A stretch of DNA of 62,219 nt from Chloroflexia bacterium (GTDB taxonomy: Bacteria; Chloroflexota; Chloroflexia; Thermomicrobiales; CFX8), in contig JAUIIK010000010.1 in assembly GCA_030431755.1 (NCBI GenBank), positions 1 through 62,219 of the forward strand, in the 5' to 3' direction. The first letter of the stretch is position 1, and the number at the start of each line of letters is the position of its first letter. Below are positions 48,027 to 56,993 of the stretch, piece by piece. The position numbers and the translations under genes are program-made. The notes beneath the pieces were generated by a model that had not been told where the DNA came from, ran no database searches, and saw only the letters and a list, made by a program, of their open reading frames with translations.

Positions 48027-51000
48027 TTATCGCTTGTCCAGCAGCGACCCAACCCGGGTCAGGCCAGCGTAGGCGACGTGGTTGCCGAGTTTGACGTCGT
48101 CGTGGTGGGCGCAGTCCTCGGCGTCGCCGGCGATGAGCTCCTCGGCGAGGGTTTCGGCCTTGATGTAGTCGGCGTGGGCCTTGATCGCCTCGGCTTCCTC
48201 GCCGGTTGCGCTGTAGACGAGCTTGATCGTGTCCTCGATCTGCAAACCGGCCTGCTTGCGGAGGTCCTGGACGCCGCGGACGAAGTCGCGGGCCATGCCC
48301 TCCAGCACCAGCTCGTGGGTCAGGGTCGTGTCGAGTGCGGCCAGGACATCGCCATCCTCGGCGACGTTGAAGCCCTCACGCTCGGCGACGTCGACGAGCA
48401 CTTCCTCGTCGGTCAGCTCGATGTCGCTGCCGTTCAGGGCGACACTCACCGTCTCCCCGGCACGGAATGCGCCGGCGACGGAGGCCGGATCGAGCTGCAT
48501 GATCGCGCCACGCAAGGCGTTCATCTGCTTGCCGTACTTCGGGCCGAGGACAGCGAAGTTGGGCTTCACCTGGTACTCGGCGTACTCGGCCGGGTCGTCG
48601 ATCCAGTCGATGCGCTTGACGTTCAATTCGTCGAGCAGCTGCTCCTGGAGCGAATCGACGCCCTGCCGGACCTCGCCGTTGCGGGCCCAGATGTAGAGCG
48701 TCGCGAGCGGCTGGCGGACCTTGACGTTGGCTTTGTTGCGGGCCGCGCGGCCGAGGTTCGTGACGCGCAGCAGCGCCGCCATGTCGCGGTCGAGGTCGGC
48801 GTCGACTCTGCTCGCGTCAACCTCCGGATAGGCGGTCAGGTGGATCGAACGCGGCGCGTCCTGCTCTACTGCGACGACGAGATTTTGGTACATCTCCTCG
48901 GTTGTGAAGGGGATGAAGGGCGCCATCAGCTTGGACAACTCGACCAGCACCTCGTAGAGGGTCTGGTAGGCGGCGGCCTTATCGCGGTCGGCTTCGGTCT
49001 TCCAGAAGCGCCGGCGGTTGCGGCGGATGTACCAGTTCGACAGCTCTTCGATGGCGAAGTTCTCGATGGCACGGGTCGCCCGGACGGGATCGTAGTCGTC
49101 GAGGCCGGCGCGGACCTCGGAGATGGCGTGCTGGAGCCGCGAGACGATCCAGCAGTCGAGCAGGGTGCGCTCGGCCAGCGGGACCTGGTTCTCGGGCAGC
49201 GTCGGATCGAAGCCGTCGAGGGCTGCATAGTTGACGAAGAAGGCGTAGGAGTTCCAGATCGGGATGATGACCTGCCGCCGGACCTCGTCGCCGAGGCCGT
49301 AGCCGAAGTTCAGATTGACCGTCGGGTTGTGCCGGCAGTAGAGCCAGCGCATGACGTCGGAACCCATGCGGTCTGCGGCCTCGTCGTAGGGGATCGAGTT
49401 GCCGGCGCTCTTGTGCATCTCCCGGCCATGCTCGTCGCGTAGCAGGGCGAAGCCGAGGCAGGTCTCGTAGGGCGCTTCATCGGCCATGACGACGCTCTGA
49501 GCCAGCATCGAGTAGAACCAGTTGCGGAACTGGCCGGGGAAGGACTCGGTGATGAAGTCGGCCGGAAACCACTCGCGCCACTTGTCGCGATCCTCGGTGT
49601 AGTACATCGTGCTGAAGGGCACTGCACCAGCGTCGAGCCACGGATTGCCGACATCCTTGATGCGGCTGACCTCGGCGTCGCACTCCGAGCAGCGGAGCTT
49701 GACAGCATCGACCCACGGGCGGTGCGGTGAGTTCCCCTCGAACTCGTCCCAGCCGCTGACGGCGCGCTCGCGCAGCTCTTCCTTCGATCCGATGACCTCG
49801 AAGCTGCCGCATTCCTTGCACTCGTAAATGGGAAGGGCCAGGCCCCAGTAGCGCTTCTTGGAGATCATCCAGTCATCCATGTTGCGCAGCCAGTCCAGCT
49901 CGCGATCGAGGCCGAACTCGGGAATCCAGCGGACATCCCGGGCGATCTCCTGGAGCCGCTCGCGGAGCGGGTCCATCGCGATGTACCACTCGTCGACGAC
50001 GCGGAAGACGACATCGGTCTTGCAGCGCCAGCAGGTCGCGTAACGGTGGGTGTAGTCGTGATCGTAGAGCAGTAGCCCGCGCTCGCGGAGATCGTCGATG
50101 ACCGGTCCCGCGACGTCGTGGGCGTACATGCCGGTGAGGAAGCCGAAGCCATCGTAGAAGTGGCCGAGCTCGCCGATCGGCGCGATGACCTGGAGGTCGT
50201 GCTCCTTCGACAGGCCGTAGTCCTCGCGTCCACAGCCCGGCGCGATGTGGACGATACCGCTACCCTCGTCGGCCGCGACATCGTCCCAGGCGATAACGCG
50301 GTGCCGCACTTCGCTATTGGCTGGCAGGTGGTCGTAGAGGCCAGTGTAGCTCCGTCCGACGAGATCGGACCCTTTGACCTTATCGAGTTCGGTGTAGTCG
50401 CCGCGGAGTGCGTGCTGCATCGCTTCCTCGGCCAGGTAGAAGATCTCGCCGCCCTGCTCGACCTTGACGTAGGTCAGCTCCGGGTGGACGGCCGCGGCGA
50501 CGTTGGCCGGCAGCGTCCAGGGGGTCGTCGTCCAGACAAGCAACGAGGCGTCTTCGTCATCCAGCTTCAGCAGGGCGTAGAGCGAGCGGTGGGTGCGCTC
50601 GGTGTAGCCCTCGCCGATCTCCATCTCCGAGAGGCCGGTGCCGCAACGCGGGCACCAGGGCATCGAATCATCGCCTTTATAGAGGAGGCCGCGCTCTTTG
50701 CACTGCTTCAGGAAATTCCAGATCGTGTAGTTATTGACATCGGACATCGTGTAGTAGGAGTTGTCCCAGTCCATGAAGCTTCCGAGCCGCTTCGTCTGCT
50801 CCGTCTGGACCATCGCGTACTTGCGGACGCGCTCCTTGCACTTCTCGACGAACTTCGCGATGCCGTACTCCTCGATGTCCCGTTTTGAGGTGAAGCCCAG
50901 CTCGCGCTCGACCTCGACCTCGACCCAGAGCCCCTGGCAATCGAAGCCGTTTTGGTAGCGCTGCCGGTGACCGAGCATCGTGTTGTAGCGCACCCAGAGA

Positions 51001-51224
51001 TCCTTGTAGGTACGCCCCCAGGCATGATGGACGCCCATCGGGTTGTTGGCGGTGATCGGGCCATCGAGGAAGGACCAGTTGGTCGGGCTGTCATCGTTCT
51101 TTGAGAGATATTCCTCGACAACGCCATCGCCGTACCACCAGTACAGCCGATCCCGTTCCATGGCCGGGAAATCGACCCTGGTTTCGACGGAGTTGAAGCC
51201 CTTTTTGGCTGGTGCTGATGTCAT
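48027..51224 (-). CDS. ileS: Isoleucine--tRNA ligase
   Basis: 1065 residues, long-type class I synthetase. The HIGH-equivalent signature sits in 'GPITANNPMGVHHAWGRTYKD' (about 57-77). The CP1 editing domain follows (for example 'LLVWTTTPWTLPANVAAAVHPE'). The KMSKS loop is degenerate: 'GREMHKSAGNSIPYDEAADRMGSDVMRWLY', with the second Lys-Ser retained. A C-terminal anticodon-binding region starts near 680 and a tRNA-binding tail after 900. Zn-finger-type pairs are visible (CWRCKTD, ECKECGS, RCSECDAE). Its identity as Ile-specific is supported by the T-box leader, whose specifier codon reads AUC. GGGAG precedes ATG 51224. It attaches isoleucine to tRNA in the cytoplasm. Confidence 0.95.
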   Translation of the reverse strand: MTSAPAKKGFNSVETRVDFPAMERDRLYWWYGDGVVEEYLSKNDDSPTNWSFLDGPITANNPMGVHHAWGRTYKDLWVRYNTMLGHRQRYQNGFDCQGLWVEVEVERELGFTSKRDIEEYGIAKFVEKCKERVRKYAMVQTEQTKRLGSFMDWDNSYYTMSDVNNYTIWNFLKQCKERGLLYKGDDSMPWCPRCGTGLSEMEIGEGYTERTHRSLYALLKLDDEDASLLVWTTTPWTLPANVAAAVHPELTYVKVEQGGEIFYLAEEAMQHALRGDYTELDKVKGSDLVGRSYTGLYDHLPANSEVRHRVIAWDDVAADEGSGIVHIAPGCGREDYGLSKEHDLQVIAPIGELGHFYDGFGFLTGMYAHDVAGPVIDDLRERGLLLYDHDYTHRYATCWRCKTDVVFRVVDEWYIAMDPLRERLQEIARDVRWIPEFGLDRELDWLRNMDDWMISKKRYWGLALPIYECKECGSFEVIGSKEELRERAVSGWDEFEGNSPHRPWVDAVKLRCSECDAEVSRIKDVGNPWLDAGAVPFSTMYYTEDRDKWREWFPADFITESFPGQFRNWFYSMLAQSVVMADEAPYETCLGFALLRDEHGREMHKSAGNSIPYDEAADRMGSDVMRWLYCRHNPTVNLNFGYGLGDEVRRQVIIPIWNSYAFFVNYAALDGFDPTLPENQVPLAERTLLDCWIVSRLQHAISEVRAGLDDYDPVRATRAIENFAIEELSNWYIRRNRRRFWKTEADRDKAAAYQTLYEVLVELSKLMAPFIPFTTEEMYQNLVVAVEQDAPRSIHLTAYPEVDASRVDADLDRDMAALLRVTNLGRAARNKANVKVRQPLATLYIWARNGEVRQGVDSLQEQLLDELNVKRIDWIDDPAEYAEYQVKPNFAVLGPKYGKQMNALRGAIMQLDPASVAGAFRAGETVSVALNGSDIELTDEEVLVDVAEREGFNVAEDGDVLAALDTTLTHELVLEGMARDFVRGVQDLRKQAGLQIEDTIKLVYSATGEEAEAIKAHADYIKAETLAEELIAGDAEDCAHHDDVKLGNHVAYAGLTRVGSLLDKR

Positions 51225-51243
51225 GCTGCGTGCTCCCTATTGA

Positions 51244-51393
51244 GTTTGTCGGTTGTCGTACGTCGTTTGTAGGAAAGCCCGTCTTTGTTCTGCTCCCCTC
51301 TCCCCGCGTAGTGCAACGGAGCAGTGGGAGAGGGGCTGGGGGTGAGGGAGATTCCCCGGTTTTCCTTCAAACGACCTACGACAACCGACAAAC
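51244..51393. repeat. 150-bp palindrome between T-box and ileS (family F)
   Basis: Arms 51244-51276 and 51361-51393 are complementary at 31 of 33 positions. Inside, a GGGAGAGGGGCTGGGGGTGA/CTCCCCTCTCCCC stretch pairs with itself. The outer arm (TTGTCGTACGTCGTTTGTAG) resembles the outer arm at 28233 (TTGTAGTACGTAGTTTGTAG). It lies in the ileS leader, 3' of the attenuator. Confidence 0.85.
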
Positions 51394-51410
51394 TGACTCT
51401 TTCTTAAACA

Positions 51411-51735
51411 AAAAGACCCATCCTCGAAATCGAGGACGGGCGTCACCCGCGGTACCACCTCGGTTGCCCGTGCAGCGCAGGCACGAGCCACTCGTTCCGG
51501 CGCTGCTCGACACTGCGAGCGCTACCGGCGCCGTTGGTAACGGGCGGCGAACCCGGCCACGTCTACTTGGGTTGTGTTGCGTGCAACCCGTTCGGGTGGC
51601 GGCTCGGGAATGATCTTCGGCCGGTCGCGTACCGTCCGGCTCTCACTGCCCCGGACTCGCTAGGGGCCTCGGCCCCGGCCTACTCGTTTCCGTCAACGCC
51701 TCAACCTGCCTCTCGGCAACTTCCAGTATAGCACC
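51411..51735 (-). ncRNA. T-box riboswitch leader (isoleucine, specifier AUC)
   Basis: Read on the minus strand from about 51735: the AGTA element (GAAACGAGTAGG), a distal stem-I motif (GCAGTGAGAGCCGGAC), and the specifier loop GAAGAUCAUUCCCGAGCC with AUC at 51612-51614. A variable region follows. The T-box sequence AGGTGGTACCGCG (51448-51460) pairs with the acceptor end of tRNA. The terminator hairpin 51415-51443 (CCCGTCCTCG / CGAGGATGGG) ends in UUUUU (51411-51415). Uncharged tRNA-Ile would favour the antiterminator and turn on ileS. A TATACT at 51725-51730 (minus strand) may be its -10. Confidence 0.93.
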
Positions 51736-52064
51736 GGCTCCTAGATCGTCTCTGCCCAGATAGTCACGAACGCAGTGCACAAGGGGCATGAAACCCGTAG
51801 AGAGCTTGGCTGGAGCAGAGAGCGAGTTTGCCAGTTGACAGACTGAGCCGAGGAGGGCGTTCTTCGGGCTCCCGAATTCTCGACAAGCGCTCCGTTGCGC
51901 TTGTTCTTTCGTCAAGGTGCGGACCACTTCGCATCCAGTTCCTGCGAGTACTTTCTCTTGCGGGTGTTGGCGCTCGCAGAGCTCTCGTTGGGTCTCCATC
52001 ACGCTAAATCTGCCATTGGTCAGCAGGCCCATTGATATACTCCGGGCGAATGTGGAGGTGACAA
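51736..52064. other. Intergenic region between T-box promoter and the TA pair
   Basis: 329 bases with no coding sequence I trust. A frame across it (51643-52122 minus) overlaps the T-box and has no family features. The plus side ends with GATATACT and GGAGGTGAC before the ATG at 52065, which may be the pair's promoter and ribosome binding site. Confidence 0.45.
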
Positions 52065-52328
52065 ATGTCTGAGCAGCCCTCGGCTTCTGACGCCGGTCTT
52101 CTGCTTGATGACGACCAGCCACTTATCGGGCTAATGCTTGAAGAAAACGGCCACGATGTCGTGCGCTACTTCGTTGACGACGATGCCGCCGATGCTGCGC
52201 TGTCGGATGACGTCACGGAGTGTGCGCTCAAGGCAATTGGCTCATTCGGAGATGTTGATTGGGAGGCAATGGTCGAAGCTTTGGATCGTATTCGCCATGA
52301 GACCCCTCCAACTCCGCCAATTGAGTGA
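52065..52328 (+). CDS. Putative antitoxin, acidic small protein
   Basis: 87 residues, rich in Asp/Glu ('YFVDDDAADAALSDDVTECALKAIGSFGDVDWEAMVEALDRIRHE'). It ends at a TGATG overlap with the PIN-domain gene, so the two are translationally coupled. GGAGGTG before ATG 52065 is a good ribosome binding site. No AbrB, RHH or Phd motif is obvious, so it would be a less common antitoxin type. The call rests on the operon with a PIN toxin. Confidence 0.6.
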   Translation: MSEQPSASDAGLLLDDDQPLIGLMLEENGHDVVRYFVDDDAADAALSDDVTECALKAIGSFGDVDWEAMVEALDRIRHETPPTPPIE

Positions 52329-52774
52329 TGCGAGAATATCTAGTTGATACCGGCCCGCTTGCAGCGCTTCTCCATGACAGAACGCAGGTGGTTGAGCTGA
52401 TTACGCCGTGGATGATCGCGCACAAGGCAGCGACGAGCGCACTCGTGTATGCCGAGATTGTCGAATACATTCGGCCACGCGCGGAGCTTGATGCGTATCA
52501 CCGGTCCTTGCGCTCGATACTGCGTGAAATTCATCCCTACTTCCCAACATATTCGATATTGCGGCGCTACGCTGATATCCGGCTGCGACTTCGACCTCCA
52601 CACGGTCCTGGACTCGTCGGCGATATCGATACGCTGATTGCAGCAACTGCGTTGGAGCGCAATCTTTCTGTGGTTACACTCGACCGTGATTTCCTGCGTG
52701 TGCCGAGATTGGGAGTGATACTGCTGGATCGTTCGACATTTGCTATTGCCGAGCAGCGCACCGCTCCTTCCTGA
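52328..52774 (+). CDS. PIN-domain ribonuclease, VapC-like toxin
   Basis: About 148 residues from ATG 52328, one base overlapping the antitoxin stop (TGATG). PIN residues: Asp7 (LVDTGPLAALL), Glu in 'TSALVYAEIVEY' (about 44), Asp in 'GDIDTLIAATALERNLSVVTLDRDFLRV' (about 96-100 and 116). These four acidic residues bind Mg/Mn for RNA cleavage. VapC toxins cut tRNA or rRNA when the antitoxin is lost. The longer frame from GTG 52325 is less likely. Confidence 0.85.
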   Translation: MREYLVDTGPLAALLHDRTQVVELITPWMIAHKAATSALVYAEIVEYIRPRAELDAYHRSLRSILREIHPYFPTYSILRRYADIRLRLRPPHGPGLVGDIDTLIAATALERNLSVVTLDRDFLRVPRLGVILLDRSTFAIAEQRTAPS

Positions 52775-52790
52775 CTAGTACCGCCGTAAC

Positions 52791-54053
52791 GTGCCAGATC
52801 GATTCGCCGACCGTCATTTCCGGGGCTTGTGGCGCAACGGGAATTTTCTGAGGCTGTGGGCCGGGGAGACGATCTCGGTCTTCGGGACGCAGATCAGCGT
52901 CGTGGCGATTCCGCTGCTCGCGGTCCTGACCTTTGAGGCGTCGCCAGCGGAGATGGGGCTGCTGGCTGCGTCGAGCGAATTGCCGGCGTTGTTTCTGGCG
53001 CTCTTTGTCGGGGTCTGGGTCGACCGCCTGCGCCGCCGTCCGGTGATGATCGCCGCCAATATCGGCAGGGCGTTGCTTCTCTTTCTGATTCCCCTGGCTG
53101 TCTGGCTGGGCTGGTTGAACATCCGGATGCTCTATGTCATCTCGTTCCTGGCCGGGACGCTGACCGTCTTCTTTGCCGTCGGCTACCAGTCCTATCTGCC
53201 GACGATCGTCCGGCGGGATCAACTCGTCGAGGGCAACAGCAAGCTGGCCATGAGCGGGTCCGGCGCGCTCATCATCGGCCCGGCGCTGGCCGGTGCGATT
53301 GTCCAGCTGGCCTCGGCTGCGCTCGCGATTCTGATCGATGCGATCTCCTACCTCGTCTCGGCGCTCTTCCTCTGGCGAATCGACGCGCCGGAGAGCGCGG
53401 CGGCGGCGCGGGATGCCAGGAAAGGGATCTGGCAGGAGATCGGCGAGGGCCTGCGGACAGTACGCGATGAGCCGATTCTGAGGACGCTCGGCATCAGCAC
53501 CGGCATCGCCGTCCTCTTCGAGAACATCCAGTTCGTCGCAGTCGTGCTCTACATCACCCGCGATCTGGGCCTGAGCGCCGGGACATTTGGCCTTATCTTC
53601 GCCTCGGGTGGCATTGGCTATCTCGTTGGGGCGCTGCTTGCCAGCCGTATCTCGGCCCGGATCGGTCTGGGCCGGGCCATCGTCGGCGGACTGGCGCTCT
53701 CATCAGTGAGCAATGTGCTTGTACCGTTGGCGAGCGGCTCGGCGGTCTTTTCGGTCGGTGTGTTGCTGGTGGCGTTTGCGACCGGCGCTGCCGGCGGTAC
53801 GGTCTACGATCTGAATCAAGTCAGTCTCCGGCAGGCCGTCACGCCGGACCGCTTGCTCGGGCGCGTGGCCGGGAGCTTGCGGGTCGTCATCCGCGGGGCC
53901 GCGCCGGTCGGGGCCTTGATCGGCGGATTTCTGGGCGAGTGGGTTGGACTGCGCGGGGCGCTCGTCGTTGCCGCGGCTGGTTTCCCCCTGGCCGTCGCCG
54001 TGGTCTGGTTCTCGCCGGTGCGCTTGCTGGACGCGCCGCCGCCGGCGAGCTGA
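52791..54053 (+). CDS. MFS exporter (MFS_3/EntS-like)
   Basis: 420 residues from GTG 52791; no good ribosome binding site is visible. Twelve helices: 'FLRLWAGETISVFGTQISVVAIPLLAVLTF' (helix 1 with the QIS motif of this group), 'GVWVDRLRRRPVMIAANIGRALLL' (motif A), 'DLGLSAGTFGLIFASGGIGYLVGALLASRIS'. The last residues are 'WFSPVRLLDAPPPAS'. Related to macrolide and siderophore exporters and to the tandem trio at 18-22 kb, but divergent in sequence. Substrate unknown. It is 16 bases after the PIN gene, probably co-transcribed by proximity rather than function. Confidence 0.88.
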   Translation: MPDRFADRHFRGLWRNGNFLRLWAGETISVFGTQISVVAIPLLAVLTFEASPAEMGLLAASSELPALFLALFVGVWVDRLRRRPVMIAANIGRALLLFLIPLAVWLGWLNIRMLYVISFLAGTLTVFFAVGYQSYLPTIVRRDQLVEGNSKLAMSGSGALIIGPALAGAIVQLASAALAILIDAISYLVSALFLWRIDAPESAAAARDARKGIWQEIGEGLRTVRDEPILRTLGISTGIAVLFENIQFVAVVLYITRDLGLSAGTFGLIFASGGIGYLVGALLASRISARIGLGRAIVGGLALSSVSNVLVPLASGSAVFSVGVLLVAFATGAAGGTVYDLNQVSLRQAVTPDRLLGRVAGSLRVVIRGAAPVGALIGGFLGEWVGLRGALVVAAAGFPLAVAVVWFSPVRLLDAPPPAS

Positions 54054-54127
54054 CCGGCTCCAGCGAGTCTCCGGTCGCCGTCGCCTCGACCAGCGGTATT
54101 GAGCGCTATGTATCGGGCCCAGGGGAG

Positions 54128-56764
54128 CTACCAGTAAGTGATGCTGGTTTCTGCTCCGGACGCTGTCCCGAATGCGCCAGCCGCTCCCACTGAGATCGCG
54201 ATGTCGAGTTCGAGGTCCTCCGGGCAGTGGCAGCCCTGATTTCCGGTGCAGGTGCAGCCTGGCGGGCAGCACCAGTCGTCGGGGCAGCAGACTGGGTAGA
54301 TCGACGGGCAACAGGAGGAATCACCGCAGCAGACCGGGAAGCCGCTTGAGCAGCAGTAGTCGTAATCGTTGCAGCAGTGCGGGTAGTCGCCGCCACAGCA
54401 GAGCCCGCCGCCGCAATCGATCAGCTCCGGGCAGCAGACGCCATCGGGCACACAGGTGCCATTGGCGCAGCAGGTACCGCTGCACTGCCGGCAGCGGCCG
54501 TCATCGTTGCAGACTTCGCAAGCCCCACAGTCGCCATCGCTGACGCACTCGAGGCACAGCCCGTCGATGCAGTCCGTGCCCGCCGGGCATTCGATCCCGC
54601 ATGCGCCGCAGTGGTCGTCGTTCGAGAGGATATCGACGCACATATCCTCGCAGCAGACCTCGTCAGCCTGACATGCGTCACACGGGCCTGGCTGTTGGCA
54701 GACACCGTTGACGCAGTTCTCGTTGTCGTTGCAGACGACGCCACAGCCGCCGCAATTCTGGTCGTCGTCCAGCGGGTCGAGGCAGACGCCGTCGCAACAG
54801 ATCTGGCCGGCAAAGCAGTCGAGGCCACAACCACCGCAGTTCTGGACGTCGTTGAGCAGGTCCAGGCAGACGCCATCGCAGCAATAGTTGCTGAGATCGT
54901 TGCCGGGACATGCTTCGCAGGGGTCGGCCGGTGCGTAGCAAACGCCGTTGACGCAATCGTGCCCATCCGGGCAAGCGGCGCCGCATGCCCCGCAGTTGGC
55001 GTTGTCGGAGAGGATGTCGATGCATGTCCCGCCACAGCATGTCTGGCCAGGGGCGCAACGCGCGCCACAGCTACCGCAATTGTTGGCGTCGGTGTTGAGG
55101 TTCGTGCAGCCGCCCTGACAGCAGAAATTCGATGTATCGGTACCCGAACAGGTGGTGCAATCGGGGCAAACGGGGCGACAGCGATCTTCACAGTCTGCGA
55201 CGGTTGCCTGTTTTAGGCAGACGCTGGTGATGAGATCAACGCAGACGACGACATCCGGCGCTTGGTTACCGTCCGTAGCGGAGCCTCCAGCGTCCGGGCT
55301 GGTTGACTCGCAGAAAACGTGTGCAAGCTCAGTACACGATCCAGTTGCCTCCAGGAATGCTTCAAAGTATGCGTACGGTGACGCGAGGCACTCGTTGACG
55401 CATCTGGCGCATGGATCGCTCCCCTGGAGCTGACTCCCTGATGTGGTTGTGGTGCTACCACCGGATGTGGGGAAATGCGCCTGAACCTGGCCATTCACGT
55501 CGACGTAGAGGACGTAGAGCAGATCATCCAGCGCCGTCACCACCGTGGCATAGGTTGTGGCGACCCCGGACAGGTCCGGGTCGAAGGTGAGGGTCGCTTG
55601 CAATGGGTTGGGCGGTGAAGATTCGTAGGCAACCTGGAGGAAAGAGGTTGGCGTCAGGCCCGTTCCGCTCGCCTGCGTTGCGCTCTGCCCAAGCTGTGAA
55701 AACCCTTGTGCGCTGAGATAGGCCGCAAGCTGCTGATAGTCGGAGTTGCCGCCAGCCGTCTCGGCGAGCTGGGCTTCGACTGCCGGCGGAGCCTTCGTAA
55801 TCGCGGCGTCCTCTTGCGGCGTCGTGCGCCAGGCAAAGTAGTGCTGGCCGACGTTGCCGGCCTCGACCTGCCAGCCGGGCGCATTTGTTGGCGTGTAGGT
55901 CAGGCAACGGCGCTCGAAGCACTGCCAGAGGACATCCTGGGCCGTCCCACCGATGGAGACGCGCGACCAGTAGGCCTCGGTGATCGGCAGGCCGGTCGCG
56001 AAGAACCAGGGGTCGAAGAGCTGTGCCTCGGTCGTCTCACCGTCGATATAGACGGGGCCGCTCTGGTTGGTGAACTCCCAGAAGACCGACGCGACGGTGT
56101 GGTCGATGCCGGGAACGGTGATCTGTTCCGCCGCCGTCACGCCGAATTGCGCGTAGCTGTCGTCCGCGCCGATCGCGCCATCGGCGTAGGTGGTGGTGAT
56201 GGTCGTGCCCGGCACGGTCGCCGGCGCGGTGAGCATCCCGAGCTGTTCGATCTCGGCGTAGGTCGGGCGTTCGCCTGGATCGCCGGCGATGTTGACCTGG
56301 GCTGGTTGACGGGTAATGAAGTCGTCGTTGCCGACTTGCATCTGGCCGGTTATCAGCTCCCAGGCAAGCCGGCCGTTGGTGACGAAGAACGGGTTGGCCG
56401 GATCGAGCTCCGGGTAGGTCAGCTCCATGCGGGATTTGTCGAAGTATTGGACAGTGCGTTGGCCGCCGGGCGATTCGGTGTAGTCCTCGGTGAGCGCTTC
56501 GGTAAAGGCTTCCGGCCCCCACATCCAGGTGCGGTTGGCCGCGCCCGATGCGACCGGTTGGTCGGTCCGGGCCCAGGTGCGCTGGAAGGCTTCATTGGCG
56601 GGCGCAACGCTTGGTGCGCGTTCTTCCGCCGTTGTCGTGTCTTCGCGGCCAAAGCGTGACAGGAGACCGCCAGCGGCTAATCCGAGCGCGCCCTTGAGCA
56701 GGCCACGTCGGGAAGAACGCGCGCTGATCAGTTTTGAAAGTTCGTCAAAGCGATGCTCGCGCAT
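54128..56764 (-). CDS. Tat-exported cysteine-rich protein with LGFP-like N-terminal domain
   Basis: About 878 residues from ATG 56764 (GGAAG 8 bases upstream). Tat signal: SSRRGLLKGALGLAAGGLLSR, Arg19-Arg20. Residues about 70-340 resemble extracellular LGFP/peptidoglycan-associated repeats ('DKSRMELTYPE...NPFFVTNGRLAWELITGQMQVG', 'TGLPITEAYWSRVSIGG', 'QHYFAWRT'). After a beta-rich linker, residues about 440-850 are Cys-rich, with MXAN_6577-like modules such as 'NNCGSCGARCAPGQTCCGGTC' and 'CCDGVCLDPLDDDQNCGGCG'. I count roughly 80 Cys in this half, mostly in CC or CxxC. The last 30 residues are Cys-free (DIAISVGAAGAFGTASGAETSITYW). It is divergent from the MauE-thioredoxin gene at 56994. Likely cell-wall or extracellular. 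Confidence 0.85.
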   Translation of the reverse strand: MREHRFDELSKLISARSSRRGLLKGALGLAAGGLLSRFGREDTTTAEERAPSVAPANEAFQRTWARTDQPVASGAANRTWMWGPEAFTEALTEDYTESPGGQRTVQYFDKSRMELTYPELDPANPFFVTNGRLAWELITGQMQVGNDDFITRQPAQVNIAGDPGERPTYAEIEQLGMLTAPATVPGTTITTTYADGAIGADDSYAQFGVTAAEQITVPGIDHTVASVFWEFTNQSGPVYIDGETTEAQLFDPWFFATGLPITEAYWSRVSIGGTAQDVLWQCFERRCLTYTPTNAPGWQVEAGNVGQHYFAWRTTPQEDAAITKAPPAVEAQLAETAGGNSDYQQLAAYLSAQGFSQLGQSATQASGTGLTPTSFLQVAYESSPPNPLQATLTFDPDLSGVATTYATVVTALDDLLYVLYVDVNGQVQAHFPTSGGSTTTTSGSQLQGSDPCARCVNECLASPYAYFEAFLEATGSCTELAHVFCESTSPDAGGSATDGNQAPDVVVCVDLITSVCLKQATVADCEDRCRPVCPDCTTCSGTDTSNFCCQGGCTNLNTDANNCGSCGARCAPGQTCCGGTCIDILSDNANCGACGAACPDGHDCVNGVCYAPADPCEACPGNDLSNYCCDGVCLDLLNDVQNCGGCGLDCFAGQICCDGVCLDPLDDDQNCGGCGVVCNDNENCVNGVCQQPGPCDACQADEVCCEDMCVDILSNDDHCGACGIECPAGTDCIDGLCLECVSDGDCGACEVCNDDGRCRQCSGTCCANGTCVPDGVCCPELIDCGGGLCCGGDYPHCCNDYDYCCSSGFPVCCGDSSCCPSIYPVCCPDDWCCPPGCTCTGNQGCHCPEDLELDIAISVGAAGAFGTASGAETSITYW

Positions 56765-56947
56765 GCCCGTAGCTTCCATCGCCGGCCCGACGTGCTAACT
56801 CCTCGTGAATGCCTAACATATAGTCAGTATTCTATTGCCGCCAAGTGCCGTAGGCTCACTCTAGACCGCCTGAAAATGCGCGTCAAGCGCTGCGCCCAAC
56901 GGTGCTAGGATGGTCGCGAGCAACTGGTCGCAACACACCGTCAACGC

Positions 56948-56978
56948 CTAGGGCGAGGCGCGTTTCGCCGCCTCGCAG
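56948..56978 (+). promoter_or_regulatory. Leader hairpin before the MauE-thioredoxin gene
   Basis: GGGCGAGGCG pairs with CGCCGCCTCG (about 8 pairs plus extension) immediately before the ribosome binding site GGAGGGA (56981-56987). A stem this close could modulate translation. The rest of the 56780-56947 divergent region is AT-richer near the minus-strand gene; no further motif stands out. Confidence 0.4.
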
Positions 56979-56993
56979 GCCGGAGGGACGTGA

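Noticed and set aside
45762-49442. Long plus-strand frames at 45762-47390 and 47976-49442
   Set aside because: They are antisense to the LuxR-ATPase regulator and ileS; both real genes have complete family motifs.
51643-52122. A 159-residue minus-strand frame
   Set aside because: It overlaps the T-box leader and its likely promoter, has no family pattern and poor coding character.
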